Below are positions 24,249 through 33,092 of a stretch of 64,000 nucleotides of DNA, in pieces. Position 1 is the first letter of the stretch; every line of letters begins with the position of its first letter. The position numbers and the translations under genes are program-made. Origin of the DNA: an uncultured Parabacteroides sp. (lineage in GTDB: Bacteria > Bacteroidota > Bacteroidia > Bacteroidales > Tannerellaceae); NCBI RefSeq assembly GCF_902493135.1, contig NZ_CABUOD010000005.1, forward strand, positions 62,001 to 126,000, in the 5' to 3' direction. The notes under the pieces were generated by a model, which saw nothing but the letters and a program-made list of their open reading frames with translations, made no database searches and was not told where the DNA came from.

Positions 24249-26105
24249 ATGGCAGAACAGACAAAAGTAACAACTCTGGAAAAGGTTGTCATCCGTTTTT
24301 CGGGAGACTCCGGTGACGGTATGCAGCTGACCGGGACAATCTTTTCCAATCTGTCGGCTATTTTTGGGAATGAGATCTCTACATTCCCCGATTATCCGGC
24401 AGAAGTGCGTGCTCCTCAAGGAACACTTAGTGGCGTATCAGGTTTCCAGGTTCATCTGGGGTCCCGTAAAATCTTTACTCCCGGTGATAAGGCGGACGTG
24501 TTGGTCGCAATGAACCCCGCTGCTTTGAAAGTGAATGTGAAAAACCTGAAATCCAATGCAATCGTCTTGATCGATACGGATTCGTTCCAGAAGAGCGATC
24601 TGGAGAAGGCGCAGTTTACGACTGACGATCCGTTCCAGGAACTCGGGCTCGGCGGCGTGCAGGTCGTGGCGGCTCCTATCTCGACAATGGTGAAAGACGG
24701 CCTGGCTGAATTCGGCCTGGACAACAAGTCGGCTCTCCGTTGTAAGAATATGTTCGCATTGGGGTTGGTCTGCTGGCTGTTCGAACGTCCGCTGGAAGAA
24801 GCGATGCACATGTTGCAGAACAAGTTCGCCAAAAAACCGGCTATCGCGCAGGCCAATATCAAGGCGCTGACGGACGGTTACAACTACGGGCACAATATCC
24901 ATGCTTCGGTCTCCACTTACCGTATCGAGAGTAAGAAGGCCGCACCTGGTTTTTATACCGACGTGAACGGGAACAAGGCTACTTCCTACGGGTTGATCGC
25001 CGCTGCCGAAAAGGCCGGCTTGCAGCTGTTCCTCGGAAGCTACCCGATCACTCCGGCTACCGATATTTTGCATGAACTGTCGAAACACAAGGAACTTGGC
25101 GTCATCACCGTTCAGGCGGAAGATGAAATTGCCGGTATTTGTACTTCCATCGGCGCCAGCTTCGCCGGTTGCCTGGCGGCAACTTCCACTTCCGGACCCG
25201 GTCTGGCGTTGAAGAGCGAAGCGATCGGCCTGGCTGTGATTGCCGAACTGCCGCTGGTCGTTATCGACGTGCAGCGTGGCGGCCCTTCTACGGGTATGCC
25301 GACCAAGAGCGAGCAAACCGACCTGATGCAGGCGCTTTACGGACGTAACGGTGAAAGCCCGGCTGTCGTGATTGCCGCTTCGACTCCGACAGACTGCTTC
25401 GACGCTGCTTATTGGGCAGGAAAATTGGCGCTCGAACACATGACTCCGGTCATCCTGTTGACGGATGCCTTCATCGCCAACGGTTCTTCCGCATGGAAGC
25501 TGCCGAACCTGGCTGAATATCCGGAAATCAAACCTAATTATGTCTCCAACTACGATGCGAGCGAAAAGGTATGGAAAGCCTACCGCCGTGACAAGGAAAG
25601 CCTGGTCCGCTATTGGTCTATTCCGGGAACCGAAGGTTTTGCCCATCGTTTGGGAGGTCTCGAAAAAGACTACGAGACAAGTGCTATCTCGACCGACCCG
25701 GTCAACCACCAGAAGATGGTTACCACGCGTCAGGCCAAGATCGACAAGATTGCCGATTACATCCCCGAACTGGAAGTGATCGGAGATCCCGATGCCGACC
25801 TGCTGATCGTCGGATGGGGCGGAACCTACGGACACCTCTACGAAGCAATGGAAACCATGCAGGAGCAGGGGAAGAAGGTCGCTCTGGCTCACTTCAAGTT
25901 CATCAGCCCGTTGCCTAAGAACACGGCTGAAGTGCTGGGCAAATACAAGAAGGTGGTCGTTGCCGAACAGAACAACGGACAGTTCGCCAACTACCTGCGT
26001 GGTAAAGTGGCCGGTTTCAATCCGTACCGTTTCAACCGTGTAAAGGGACAACCTTTTGTCGTAGCGAGATTAGTTGAGGAATTCACGAAAATATTGGAGG
26101 CTTAA
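24249..26105 (+). CDS. korA: 2-oxoacid:acceptor oxidoreductase, fused gamma-alpha subunit
   Basis: A 618-aa subunit of a ferredoxin-dependent 2-oxoacid oxidoreductase, most likely the 2-oxoglutarate type. Residues ~10-195 are the gamma domain (RFSGDSGDGMQLTGTIFSNL, then PDYPAEVRAPQGTLSGVSGFQ). Residues ~235 onward are the alpha domain (ATSYGLIAAAEKAGLQLFLG, SYPITPATDILHEL, STSGPGLALKSEAIGLAV). The fused gamma-alpha arrangement is common in Bacteroidetes. It catalyses CoA-dependent oxidative decarboxylation together with KorB, whose gene follows after 3 bases. No separate ferredoxin-like delta gene is present here. Confidence 0.88.
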   Translation: MAEQTKVTTLEKVVIRFSGDSGDGMQLTGTIFSNLSAIFGNEISTFPDYPAEVRAPQGTLSGVSGFQVHLGSRKIFTPGDKADVLVAMNPAALKVNVKNLKSNAIVLIDTDSFQKSDLEKAQFTTDDPFQELGLGGVQVVAAPISTMVKDGLAEFGLDNKSALRCKNMFALGLVCWLFERPLEEAMHMLQNKFAKKPAIAQANIKALTDGYNYGHNIHASVSTYRIESKKAAPGFYTDVNGNKATSYGLIAAAEKAGLQLFLGSYPITPATDILHELSKHKELGVITVQAEDEIAGICTSIGASFAGCLAATSTSGPGLALKSEAIGLAVIAELPLVVIDVQRGGPSTGMPTKSEQTDLMQALYGRNGESPAVVIAASTPTDCFDAAYWAGKLALEHMTPVILLTDAFIANGSSAWKLPNLAEYPEIKPNYVSNYDASEKVWKAYRRDKESLVRYWSIPGTEGFAHRLGGLEKDYETSAISTDPVNHQKMVTTRQAKIDKIADYIPELEVIGDPDADLLIVGWGGTYGHLYEAMETMQEQGKKVALAHFKFISPLPKNTAEVLGKYKKVVVAEQNNGQFANYLRGKVAGFNPYRFNRVKGQPFVVARLVEEFTKILEA

Positions 26106-26108
26106 AAG

Positions 26109-27125
26109 ATGGCAACTGAAGAAGTAAAATTTCAACCGAAAGATTATAAGAGCGATCAGTATGTACGCTGGTGTCCGGGTTGTGGAGACCATGCCGTGTT
26201 GAACTGCTTGCACAAAGCAATGGCCGAAGTAGGAGTGGCTCCTCATAAGATGGCTGTTATCTCGGGTATCGGGTGTTCTTCCCGTTTACCTTATTATATG
26301 AACACATACGGTTTCCATACGATCCACGGTCGCGGTGCTGCTATCGCTACCGGCGTGAAGACGGCCCGTCCGGACCTGAGTGTCTGGTTGATTACCGGCG
26401 ACGGCGACTGTCTGGCGATCGGCGGTAACCACTTTATCCATGCTGTCCGCCGTAACGTGGATCTGAATATCGTATTGTTCAACAACAAGATCTATGGCCT
26501 GACGAAGGGACAGTATTCCCCGACTTCCGATCGTGGTTTCGTCTCCAAGAGTTCTCCTTACGGGACGGTCGAAGATCCGTTTATCCCGGCTGAACTGGCT
26601 CTGGGCGCCCGTGGCAACTTCTTTGCCCGCGTGATCGATGTGGATCTGAAGAACACGACCGAAGTGCTGGCTGCTTCCGCTCGCCACAAAGGCGCTTCCG
26701 TGACCGAGGTGCTGGTGAACTGCGTGATCTTCAACGACGGTATCCATAAAAAGATTGTCGACAAGGAATTTCGTGCCGACCGTACAATCTTCCTGCGCCA
26801 CGGCGAAAAGATGCTGTTCGGCAAGGACAACGAAAAGGGTATCGTCTTGGAAGGCTTGAAACTGAAAGCTGTAACAATCGGACAGGATGGTTATACGTTG
26901 GATGATGTCCTGGTACACGACGCACATGAGAAGGATAACACCCTGCACATGATGCTTGCCATGATGAGCGGAGACATGCCGATCGCACTCGGTGTGATCC
27001 GTGATGTGGACGCTCCGACCTACGATGAAGCTGTCCACCAGCAGATCGAAGAAGTCCAGGCCAAGAACCCGATCCGCAAATTGCAGGATTATCTGATGAG
27101 CGGAGAAATCTGGGAAGTAAAATAA
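26109..27125 (+). CDS. korB: 2-oxoacid:ferredoxin oxidoreductase beta subunit
   Basis: A 338-aa thiamine-diphosphate-binding subunit. It has the cysteine-bearing start RWCPGCGDHAVLNCLHKAM, and the cofactor motif runs from GDGDCLAIGGNHFIHAV to NIVLFNNKIYGLTKGQYSPTS. Together with KorA it converts 2-oxoglutarate (or another 2-oxoacid) and CoA to the acyl-CoA with reduced ferredoxin. It is followed by a strong intrinsic terminator at 27150-27192. Confidence 0.9.
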   Translation: MATEEVKFQPKDYKSDQYVRWCPGCGDHAVLNCLHKAMAEVGVAPHKMAVISGIGCSSRLPYYMNTYGFHTIHGRGAAIATGVKTARPDLSVWLITGDGDCLAIGGNHFIHAVRRNVDLNIVLFNNKIYGLTKGQYSPTSDRGFVSKSSPYGTVEDPFIPAELALGARGNFFARVIDVDLKNTTEVLAASARHKGASVTEVLVNCVIFNDGIHKKIVDKEFRADRTIFLRHGEKMLFGKDNEKGIVLEGLKLKAVTIGQDGYTLDDVLVHDAHEKDNTLHMMLAMMSGDMPIALGVIRDVDAPTYDEAVHQQIEEVQAKNPIRKLQDYLMSGEIWEVK

Positions 27126-27149
27126 GGCGATAAGCCGGTCCGCAATAAG

Positions 27150-27197
27150 AAAGCTGTAAACCCTGAAAAAAGATGCAAGGGTTTACAGCTTTTCTTA
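27150..27197 (+). terminator. Intrinsic terminator after korAB
   Basis: A perfect 15-bp stem: AAAGCTGTAAACCCT (27150-27164) pairs with AGGGTTTACAGCTTT (27178-27192), loop 13 bases, followed by TCTTA T-rich sequence. Confidence 0.85.
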
Positions 27198-27208
27198 TTT
27201 AATCTTAT

Positions 27209-27216
27209 TATCTTTG
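27209..27216 (+). promoter_or_regulatory. -7 promoter element of the mntA-hepT pair
   Basis: TATCTTTG, a full TAnnTTTG match 20 bases before the ATG at 27237. The in-frame GTG at 27216 lies inside this element, so the shorter start is right. Confidence 0.6.
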
Positions 27217-27236
27217 TGAAACAAAAGGGTATAGCA

Positions 27237-27530
27237 ATGAAGACAACTGCCGAAATTATAGAAATCCTGAAGGATTATAAGGCCCGTTCCGCAGAAAAGT
27301 ACGGAATCGAGACATTGGGCCTTTTCGGCAGCGTGGCTCGTGGCGAACAGAATGAGAAGAGTGATATCGATGTGTTTATTAAATTAAGGAAAACGAGTTA
27401 TTACACATTGATGGATATAAAAGATGACCTGGAACAACTCTTCAGGCAAAAAGTAGATTTAATAACCTTGCATGAAACAATGCGTGCTTTGTTTCGGCGT
27501 AAAATAGAACAGGATGCAATCTATCTTTAA
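27237..27530 (+). CDS. mntA: MNT-domain nucleotidyltransferase antitoxin (MntA)
   Basis: A 97-aa minimal nucleotidyltransferase. The active-site motif GSX10DXD is intact (GSVARGEQNEKSDIDVFI), and a downstream Asp is in KVDLITL. In HepT/MntA systems this protein adds AMP groups to the HEPN toxin and neutralises it. The hepT gene overlaps it by 17 bases. This intact pair contrasts with the broken one at 42952-43364. Confidence 0.8.
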   Translation: MKTTAEIIEILKDYKARSAEKYGIETLGLFGSVARGEQNEKSDIDVFIKLRKTSYYTLMDIKDDLEQLFRQKVDLITLHETMRALFRRKIEQDAIYL

Positions 27531-27918
27531 AGATCAAATTACAGACAAGTTTCTTTTTGTTATACAACGGGTTGAGTTGGCTTTGGATCGTACAGCCGGC
27601 ATAGCGGATTGTGACGATTTGCTCCGTTCCCCGGATGGTGTCGATTTGTACGATGCCACTTGTATGAGAATACAGACTATAGGTGAAACCTTAAAACAAA
27701 TCGACTCTGAAACAAAGGAGAAATTGTTGATCAATTATCCGGAAATTCCTTGGCGTAAGGTTTTTGCCATGCGGAATATTATATCTCATGAATATTTATC
27801 TGTGGACCCGGAGATTATAACCGATATCATTAAACATAATTTACCTCCATTGCTTGTCGTGCTCCATCGTATCATGGAGGACTTGAATGCCGGTAAACAT
27901 GATGCTGTTTTTGGATAA
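27514..27918 (+). CDS. hepT: HEPN-family toxin (HepT, DUF86)
   Basis: A 134-aa all-helical HEPN ribonuclease-type toxin. The RX4HXY motif is present as RNIISHEY (residues ~88-95), preceded by a typical DUF86 core (MRIQTIGETLKQI ... YPEIPWRKVFAMRN). The Tyr in this motif is the residue modified by MntA in characterised systems. It overlaps mntA by 17 bases. The length fits full HepT proteins, so the pair looks functional. Confidence 0.8.
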   Translation: MQSIFKDQITDKFLFVIQRVELALDRTAGIADCDDLLRSPDGVDLYDATCMRIQTIGETLKQIDSETKEKLLINYPEIPWRKVFAMRNIISHEYLSVDPEIITDIIKHNLPPLLVVLHRIMEDLNAGKHDAVFG

Positions 27919-28038
27919 AAGTACCTGATTTGCAAACTCTATGTTACAAAATGGTAGCGTTTGGTGTTAACAGCATGGAAAAGTATAATTATTACTGAAA
28001 AATTTCCTTAATTCAGTATGTTCTATGAAAATTTGTAT

Positions 28039-28046
28039 TACTTTTG
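28039..28046 (+). promoter_or_regulatory. -7 promoter element of pckA
   Basis: TACTTTTG, a full TAnnTTTG match, 117 bases before the pckA start. The predicted long leader contains CAAGGC and GCCTTG arms that could form a hairpin; no known riboswitch is recognised. Confidence 0.45.
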
Positions 28047-28163
28047 TACCGCGATTAACAAGGCGGGGGAACAGCAAGTGAAAATAGAGATGATTTGCCT
28101 TGTGTATTAACATCGAGTAGAGAGAAAAGTTATATAAAGTCAATCAATTAAATTAATTTCAAG

Positions 28164-29771
28164 ATGGCTACATTAGATTTAAGCAAGTACGGAATTAAAG
28201 ATGTGAAAGAAATCATTCACAATCCGTCTTACGATGTTCTGTTCGCAGAAGAAACAAAACCGGGTTTGGAAGGCTTTGAAAAAGGTCAGGTAACTGAACT
28301 GGGTGCTGTAAACGTGATGACCGGTGTTTACACAGGCCGCTCTCCTAAAGATAAATTTTTCGTAAAGAACGAAGCCAGCGAAGATTCAGTATGGTGGACT
28401 TCTGAAGAATATAAAAACGATAACAAGCCTTGTTCTGAAGAAGCTTGGGCTGATCTGAAAGCTAAAGCTGTAAAAGAATTGTCAGGCAAACGTCTGTTCG
28501 TTGTCGATACTTTCTGCGGCGCTAACGAAGCCACTCGCCTGAAAGTACGTTTCATCATGGAAGTAGCATGGCAGGCACACTTCGTGACTAACATGTTCAT
28601 CCGCCCGACAGCTGAAGAACTGGCTAACTACGGAGAACCTGATTTCGTTTCTTTCAACGCTGCCAAGGCTAAAGTTGAAAACTTCAAGGAATTAGGCCTG
28701 AACTCTGAAACTGCTACTGTTTTCAACCTGAAGACTAAAGAACAGGTGATCCTGAACACTTGGTACGGCGGTGAAATGAAGAAAGGTATCTTCTCTATCA
28801 TGAACTATCTGAACCCGTTGCGTGGCATCGCTTCTATGCACTGCTCCGCTAACACGGATAAAGAAGGCAAGAGCTCTGCTATCTTCTTCGGTTTGTCCGG
28901 TACAGGTAAGACTACTTTGTCTACCGACCCGAAACGTCTGTTGATCGGTGATGACGAACACGGATGGGATAACGAAGGCGTATTCAACTACGAAGGCGGT
29001 TGCTATGCTAAGGTTATCAACCTGGACAAAGAAAGCGAACCGGATATCTACAACGCTATCAAACGCGACGCTCTTCTTGAAAACGTTACAGTTGCTGCTG
29101 ACGGTACGATCGACTTCGCTGATAAGAGCGTAACGGAAAACACCCGTGTTTCTTATCCGATCTATCATATCGAAAACATCGTTAAACCGGTTTCCAAAGG
29201 CCCGCACGCAAAACAGGTTATCTTCCTGTCTGCCGATGCATTCGGCGTATTGCCTCCGGTATCTATCCTGAACCCGGAACAGACTCAGTATTACTTCCTG
29301 TCTGGTTTCACAGCTAAATTGGCCGGTACGGAACGTGGTATCACTGAACCGACTCCGACATTCTCCGCTTGCTTCGGTGCTGCTTTCTTGTCACTGCACC
29401 CGACAAAATACGGTGAAGAATTGGTTAAAAAGATGGAAATGACCGGTGCTAAGGCTTATTTGGTCAACACGGGTTGGAACGGTACCGGCAAACGTATCTC
29501 TATCAAAGATACAAGAGGTATCATCGATGCTATCCTGGACGGCTCTATCGACAAAGCTCCGACAAAAGTTATCCCGTACTTCGATTTCGTCGTACCGACA
29601 GAATTGCCGGGTGTTGATCCGAAGATCCTGGATCCGCGCGATACTTATGCTGATCCTGCACAGTGGGACGAAAAAGCAAAAGATCTGGCTGGCCGTTTCA
29701 TCAAGAACTTCGCTAAGTTCACAGGCAACGAAGCCGGTAAGAAGCTGGTTGCCGCCGGTCCGAAATTGTAA
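28164..29771 (+). CDS. pckA: Phosphoenolpyruvate carboxykinase (ATP)
   Basis: A 535-aa enzyme interconverting oxaloacetate + ATP and phosphoenolpyruvate + CO2 + ADP. In Bacteroidetes it usually runs toward oxaloacetate in the succinate-forming fermentation. It has the substrate site TGRSPKDKF near residue 55, LNTWYGGEMKKG with the metal-binding Lys, the kinase loop FFGLSGTGKTTLS (~240-252), DDEHGWDNEGVFNYEGGCYAK and the C-terminal TGWNGTGKRI. The codon use is strongly biased, unlike its neighbours, which is typical of a highly expressed gene. A strong terminator follows. Confidence 0.95.
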   Translation: MATLDLSKYGIKDVKEIIHNPSYDVLFAEETKPGLEGFEKGQVTELGAVNVMTGVYTGRSPKDKFFVKNEASEDSVWWTSEEYKNDNKPCSEEAWADLKAKAVKELSGKRLFVVDTFCGANEATRLKVRFIMEVAWQAHFVTNMFIRPTAEELANYGEPDFVSFNAAKAKVENFKELGLNSETATVFNLKTKEQVILNTWYGGEMKKGIFSIMNYLNPLRGIASMHCSANTDKEGKSSAIFFGLSGTGKTTLSTDPKRLLIGDDEHGWDNEGVFNYEGGCYAKVINLDKESEPDIYNAIKRDALLENVTVAADGTIDFADKSVTENTRVSYPIYHIENIVKPVSKGPHAKQVIFLSADAFGVLPPVSILNPEQTQYYFLSGFTAKLAGTERGITEPTPTFSACFGAAFLSLHPTKYGEELVKKMEMTGAKAYLVNTGWNGTGKRISIKDTRGIIDAILDGSIDKAPTKVIPYFDFVVPTELPGVDPKILDPRDTYADPAQWDEKAKDLAGRFIKNFAKFTGNEAGKKLVAAGPKL

Positions 29772-29790
29772 TAACATACAAGACGATTAT

Positions 29791-29824
29791 AAAAAAGCGC
29801 AGACTTCGGTTCTGCGCTTTTTTT
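29791..29824 (+). terminator. Intrinsic terminator after pckA
   Basis: AAAAAAGCGCAGA (29791-29803) pairs with TCTGCGCTTTTTT (29811-29823), with a short CTTCGGT loop and T-tract. Confidence 0.9.
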
Positions 29825-29923
29825 GTATATATACATTAATTTTAGCATAATTGTTAGGATGTTTTAAAATCTATTCCTATCTTTACCCCGAATTATCTGT
29901 TAATGTGGGATGTGAGGTATAAC

Positions 29924-31030
29924 ATGATTAGACGTTTATTACTGGTCGTAGGGATTATTGTGTCTTTGTCATCGTGTGGCGGAGATATTGCTTACCGGAT
30001 AGAAGGCAAACTTACCAATCTGGAGGATCAGACCTTATATGCCGTTTTCGAGAATGATGAGATAAAAGTCGTAGATACGGTGACTTGCGAGAAGCCGGGC
30101 GAATTCTTGATCGAAAAGAAAGAGGGCGATTTTCGGGAAGTGACGCTTTTCTTTGCCGATAAAATGCATTGGGTTACGGCCTATCTGGAAAAGGGAGAGA
30201 AGGTGACGATCACCGGAGATGCTGATTATCCCGCTCTGTTGCGTGTCAAAGGAGGGCGGATCAATGACCGTCTTTCCGCGATAAAAAAAGAAATGGCTCC
30301 TTTGTTGAAGGAACAGGCCGACCTGATCCGCCAACTGAACAAGAAGAACCAGGAAAACGCCAACGGCTCGATAGAGGAAACGGATATGGCCTCGCGCCTG
30401 GCGAATGTGAACCATCTGTTGAACGAGGAGGCCGCCGCCGCCATTAAGAAATATCCGGATGAAGAAGCCTCTGTCGTATTGATACAACACTACTTTAACC
30501 ATCCCGACGATACCCGGCGAATGGACGAACTGCTGGCGGTGCTGAGTCCGAAACTGAATGATTTCTATCTGGTACGAAAGCTACAGGAATATAGCACGCG
30601 GGCAAAAAGGACTGCTTTGGGGGCCGAGGCGCCCGGTTTCAATGTGAAGAACATTTACGGGACTCCTGTCAGCTTGGATTCTTTTCCTAAGAAATATTTG
30701 CTGCTTGCATTCACGGCTCCCTGGTGCGATATGTGCCAGACGGAAGACCTGTATTTGGATGAAGTGGCAATGAAATATCCGAAAGAGAAGGTGGACATGT
30801 TGCTGATCAGCTTGGATGACGACCAAGCCGAAGTACGAAAAGTGATTGCAAAGGATAGCATCGACTGGAATCTGGTTACCGATTCCGCCGGACAGGCAGC
30901 CATGTTGGTCGATCTGTATAATGTAAGTGCCTTGCCCCGTTGTTTCCTGATCGATGAAGAAGGAAAGATCATCTTGAAAACGGATAATGGGGTCGAGATA
31001 AAGCAGACGTTGGAAAACTTAATAGAATGA
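29924..31030 (+). CDS. Thioredoxin-like lipoprotein (DUF4369 + redoxin domain)
   Basis: A 368-aa lipoprotein with lipobox LSSC (Cys18 from the chosen Met). Residues ~22-115 are a DUF4369-like domain (YRIEGKLTNLEDQTLYAVFEND); a charged helical middle follows. Residues ~228-365 are a thioredoxin/AhpC-TSA fold with the redox motif WCDMC (FTAPWCDMCQTEDL) and the cis-Pro in VSALPRCFLID. It is likely a periplasm-facing thiol-disulfide protein. The start at 29924 (MIRRLLLVV) was chosen because it begins the signal peptide and has a GAGG ribosome site; the 29903 start adds seven residues before it. Confidence 0.8.
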   Translation: MIRRLLLVVGIIVSLSSCGGDIAYRIEGKLTNLEDQTLYAVFENDEIKVVDTVTCEKPGEFLIEKKEGDFREVTLFFADKMHWVTAYLEKGEKVTITGDADYPALLRVKGGRINDRLSAIKKEMAPLLKEQADLIRQLNKKNQENANGSIEETDMASRLANVNHLLNEEAAAAIKKYPDEEASVVLIQHYFNHPDDTRRMDELLAVLSPKLNDFYLVRKLQEYSTRAKRTALGAEAPGFNVKNIYGTPVSLDSFPKKYLLLAFTAPWCDMCQTEDLYLDEVAMKYPKEKVDMLLISLDDDQAEVRKVIAKDSIDWNLVTDSAGQAAMLVDLYNVSALPRCFLIDEEGKIILKTDNGVEIKQTLENLIE

Positions 31031-31118
31031 TGATTTCAGATGTATGATTTATGCAATGTCGCTATCCATACATCATAATTATCCGGACTCATAAATTATA
31101 AATCATAAATCTTTAACT

Positions 31119-32657
31119 ATGTTAGTCAAATCTTATGCTGCCGCCGTGCAGGGTATATCGGCAACGGTCGTTACGATCGAAGTGAATTGCACGAAAGGTA
31201 TCCAGTTCTTTTTGGTAGGGTTGCCCGACGTGGCTGTCCGTGAAAGCCATGAGCGCATTATTTCCGCTCTTCAGGTAAGCGGTTACAAGTTCCCCCGTAA
31301 CCGCATTGTGATCAATATGGCGCCTGCCGATATCCGGAAGGAAGGTTCGTCGTATGACTTGCCGCTTGCGATCGGTATCCTGGCGGCGGCCGAAGAGCTG
31401 GATGCCTCCCGGTTGAGTCATTACATGATGATGGGAGAACTCTCTTTGGACGGCAGCTTGAAGCCGGTAAAGGGAATCCTGCCGATCGCGGTCAAGGCGC
31501 GTGAAGAGGGATTCAAAGGTTTTATCGTTCCCAAGCAGAATGCCCGCGAGGCCGCTGTTGTCAACAATCTGGAAGTGTACGGTGTTTCGACCATCAAGGA
31601 GGTGATCGAGTTCATTGCGGGAAAGCGGGACCTGGAACCGACGGTTGTCAATACCCGTGAAGAGTTTTATGCCCGGCAGCTTCAGTTTGAAGCGGACTTC
31701 TCGGATGTGCGCGGGCAGGAGAATGTGAAGCGTGCGATGGAAGTAGCCGCGGCCGGCAGTCACAATCTGATCCTTATCGGTCCTCCGGGAAGCGGTAAAT
31801 CAATGCTTGCCAAACGTCTCCCTTCCATTCTGCCTCCTTTCACCTTGCAAGAGTCATTGGAGACAACTAAGATACATTCGGTTGCCGGTAAGATCGGGCT
31901 GGACACTTCCCTGATGACGCAACGCCCGTTCCGCTCGCCCCATCACACGATCTCGAATGTGGCGATGGTCGGCGGAGGCGCTTTCCCGCAGCCGGGAGAG
32001 ATCAGCCTGGCGCATAACGGAATCTTGTTTCTGGATGAATTGCCCGAATTTAACCGGAGCGTGCTCGAAGTCATGCGCCAACCTCTGGAAGACCGGACGA
32101 TAACGGTCTCGCGTGCCCGCTTCTCTGTCGATTATCCGGCCAACTTTATGCTGGTCGCTTCCATGAATCCTTGTCCTTGCGGATATTATAATCATCCCGA
32201 TCGCCCTTGCCTCTGTTCTCCGGGCGCCGTCCAGAAATATATGAACCGCGTTTCCGGCCCTCTGCTGGACCGGATCGATATACAGGTGGAAGTCGTGCCG
32301 GTCCCTTTCGAGAAGATATCCGACGGTCGCCCTTCCGAATGCAGCGAAATGATACGCGAGCGCGTGATGAAAGCCCGCGCCATCCAGGAAAAACGCTTTG
32401 CCGGGCATGAGGGCATTTACAGCAATGCCCAGATGAACTCCAGGCTGCTTCATGAATATGCCGTGCCCGATGCCGCCGGCCTCTCTTTGCTGAAGGTCGC
32501 CATGCAACGCCTCAATCTTTCCGCCCGCGCCTACGACCGCATCCTGAAAGTCTCCCGTACGATCGCCGACCTGGAAGCCTCTCCGAATATCGAAGCACGC
32601 CATCTGGCGGAAGCCATACAATACCGGAGCCTGGACAGGGAAACATGGGGGACGTAA
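31119..32657 (+). CDS. YifB/ComM-family AAA ATPase (Mg-chelatase-like)
   Basis: A 512-aa ATPase. Residues ~1-170 are the ChlI-like N-terminal domain (FFLVGLPDVAVRESHERI, INMAPADIRKEGSSYDLPLAIG). The AAA core begins ~190 with Walker A GPPGSGKSMLAKRLPSILPP, Walker B ILFLDELPEF and sensor ASMNPCPCGYY. The cysteine cluster NPCPCG...CLCSPG is typical of YifB. The C-terminal Mg_chelatase_C domain starts near 410. ComM, the characterised homologue, is a branch-migration helicase in natural transformation; the role in Bacteroidetes is less clear. Confidence 0.9.
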   Translation: MLVKSYAAAVQGISATVVTIEVNCTKGIQFFLVGLPDVAVRESHERIISALQVSGYKFPRNRIVINMAPADIRKEGSSYDLPLAIGILAAAEELDASRLSHYMMMGELSLDGSLKPVKGILPIAVKAREEGFKGFIVPKQNAREAAVVNNLEVYGVSTIKEVIEFIAGKRDLEPTVVNTREEFYARQLQFEADFSDVRGQENVKRAMEVAAAGSHNLILIGPPGSGKSMLAKRLPSILPPFTLQESLETTKIHSVAGKIGLDTSLMTQRPFRSPHHTISNVAMVGGGAFPQPGEISLAHNGILFLDELPEFNRSVLEVMRQPLEDRTITVSRARFSVDYPANFMLVASMNPCPCGYYNHPDRPCLCSPGAVQKYMNRVSGPLLDRIDIQVEVVPVPFEKISDGRPSECSEMIRERVMKARAIQEKRFAGHEGIYSNAQMNSRLLHEYAVPDAAGLSLLKVAMQRLNLSARAYDRILKVSRTIADLEASPNIEARHLAEAIQYRSLDRETWGT

Positions 32658-32788
32658 GAATAAACCGCAGGAATTTAATTAGATATCAAAATAATACCTA
32701 TATTTCCTATGGGAAAAGAGTTGGGAAAGTAGCTGATGGATATCGCCAAGTATATGACGACAACTATTTTGCTGTCATCGTCATTTGA
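32645..32788 (+). CDS. Possible small ORF or gene remnant
   Basis: A 47-codon frame starting inside the last codons of the YifB gene and ending TTTGCTGTCATCGTCATTTGA. The product contains NTYISYGKRVGKVADGYRQVYDDN, which reads like a folded protein fragment but belongs to no family I recognise. It may be the tail of a degraded gene. Confidence 0.2.
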   Translation: MGDVRINRRNLIRYQNNTYISYGKRVGKVADGYRQVYDDNYFAVIVI

Positions 32789-33092
32789 ATCATGATAGTA
32801 TAGAAATGGCAAGGGGAGTCTCCCTGCCCCAGGCTAGACTCCCCATTTCTACCAATTCATAATTAAAGTTTTGGTTTGCGTTCGTGTTTACAGCTCAAAG
32901 GCTTCGTGCCAAGAGTGTTTGCTCTAGCCATAAACCGTCGTTAGCCTTTCCTTGATGTCCCCATCGAAAGACATGGCAAAGGAAGGTATAAAAAAACACT
33001 TGTCCAATCTTTTATGCGGTTATTATTTATTTTTTTATATGTTTGATAACATGCCGATAGTAGGTCTGGCTTATGTCTGTCCCTTTTTCCTT
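32658..33092. other. Gene-poor stretch with hairpin between yifB and the AraC gene
   Basis: Apart from the possible small ORF it holds a hairpin (GGGGAGTCT at 32813-32821 pairing with AGACTCCCC at 32836-32844), placed where the convergent yifB and AraC transcripts would end. Nothing else is recognisable; 32870-32960 shows no RNA family I know. Confidence 0.4.

Noticed and set aside
27989..28000. Third copy of the TTATTACTGAAA box upstream of pckA
   Set aside because: Only 12 bases match and the second TTAC is missing; likely chance in AT-rich sequence.
31031..31118. CATAAATTATAAATCATAAATC-type sequence before the YifB gene
   Set aside because: AT-rich repeated words common in Bacteroidetes intergenic DNA; no clear dyad or element.
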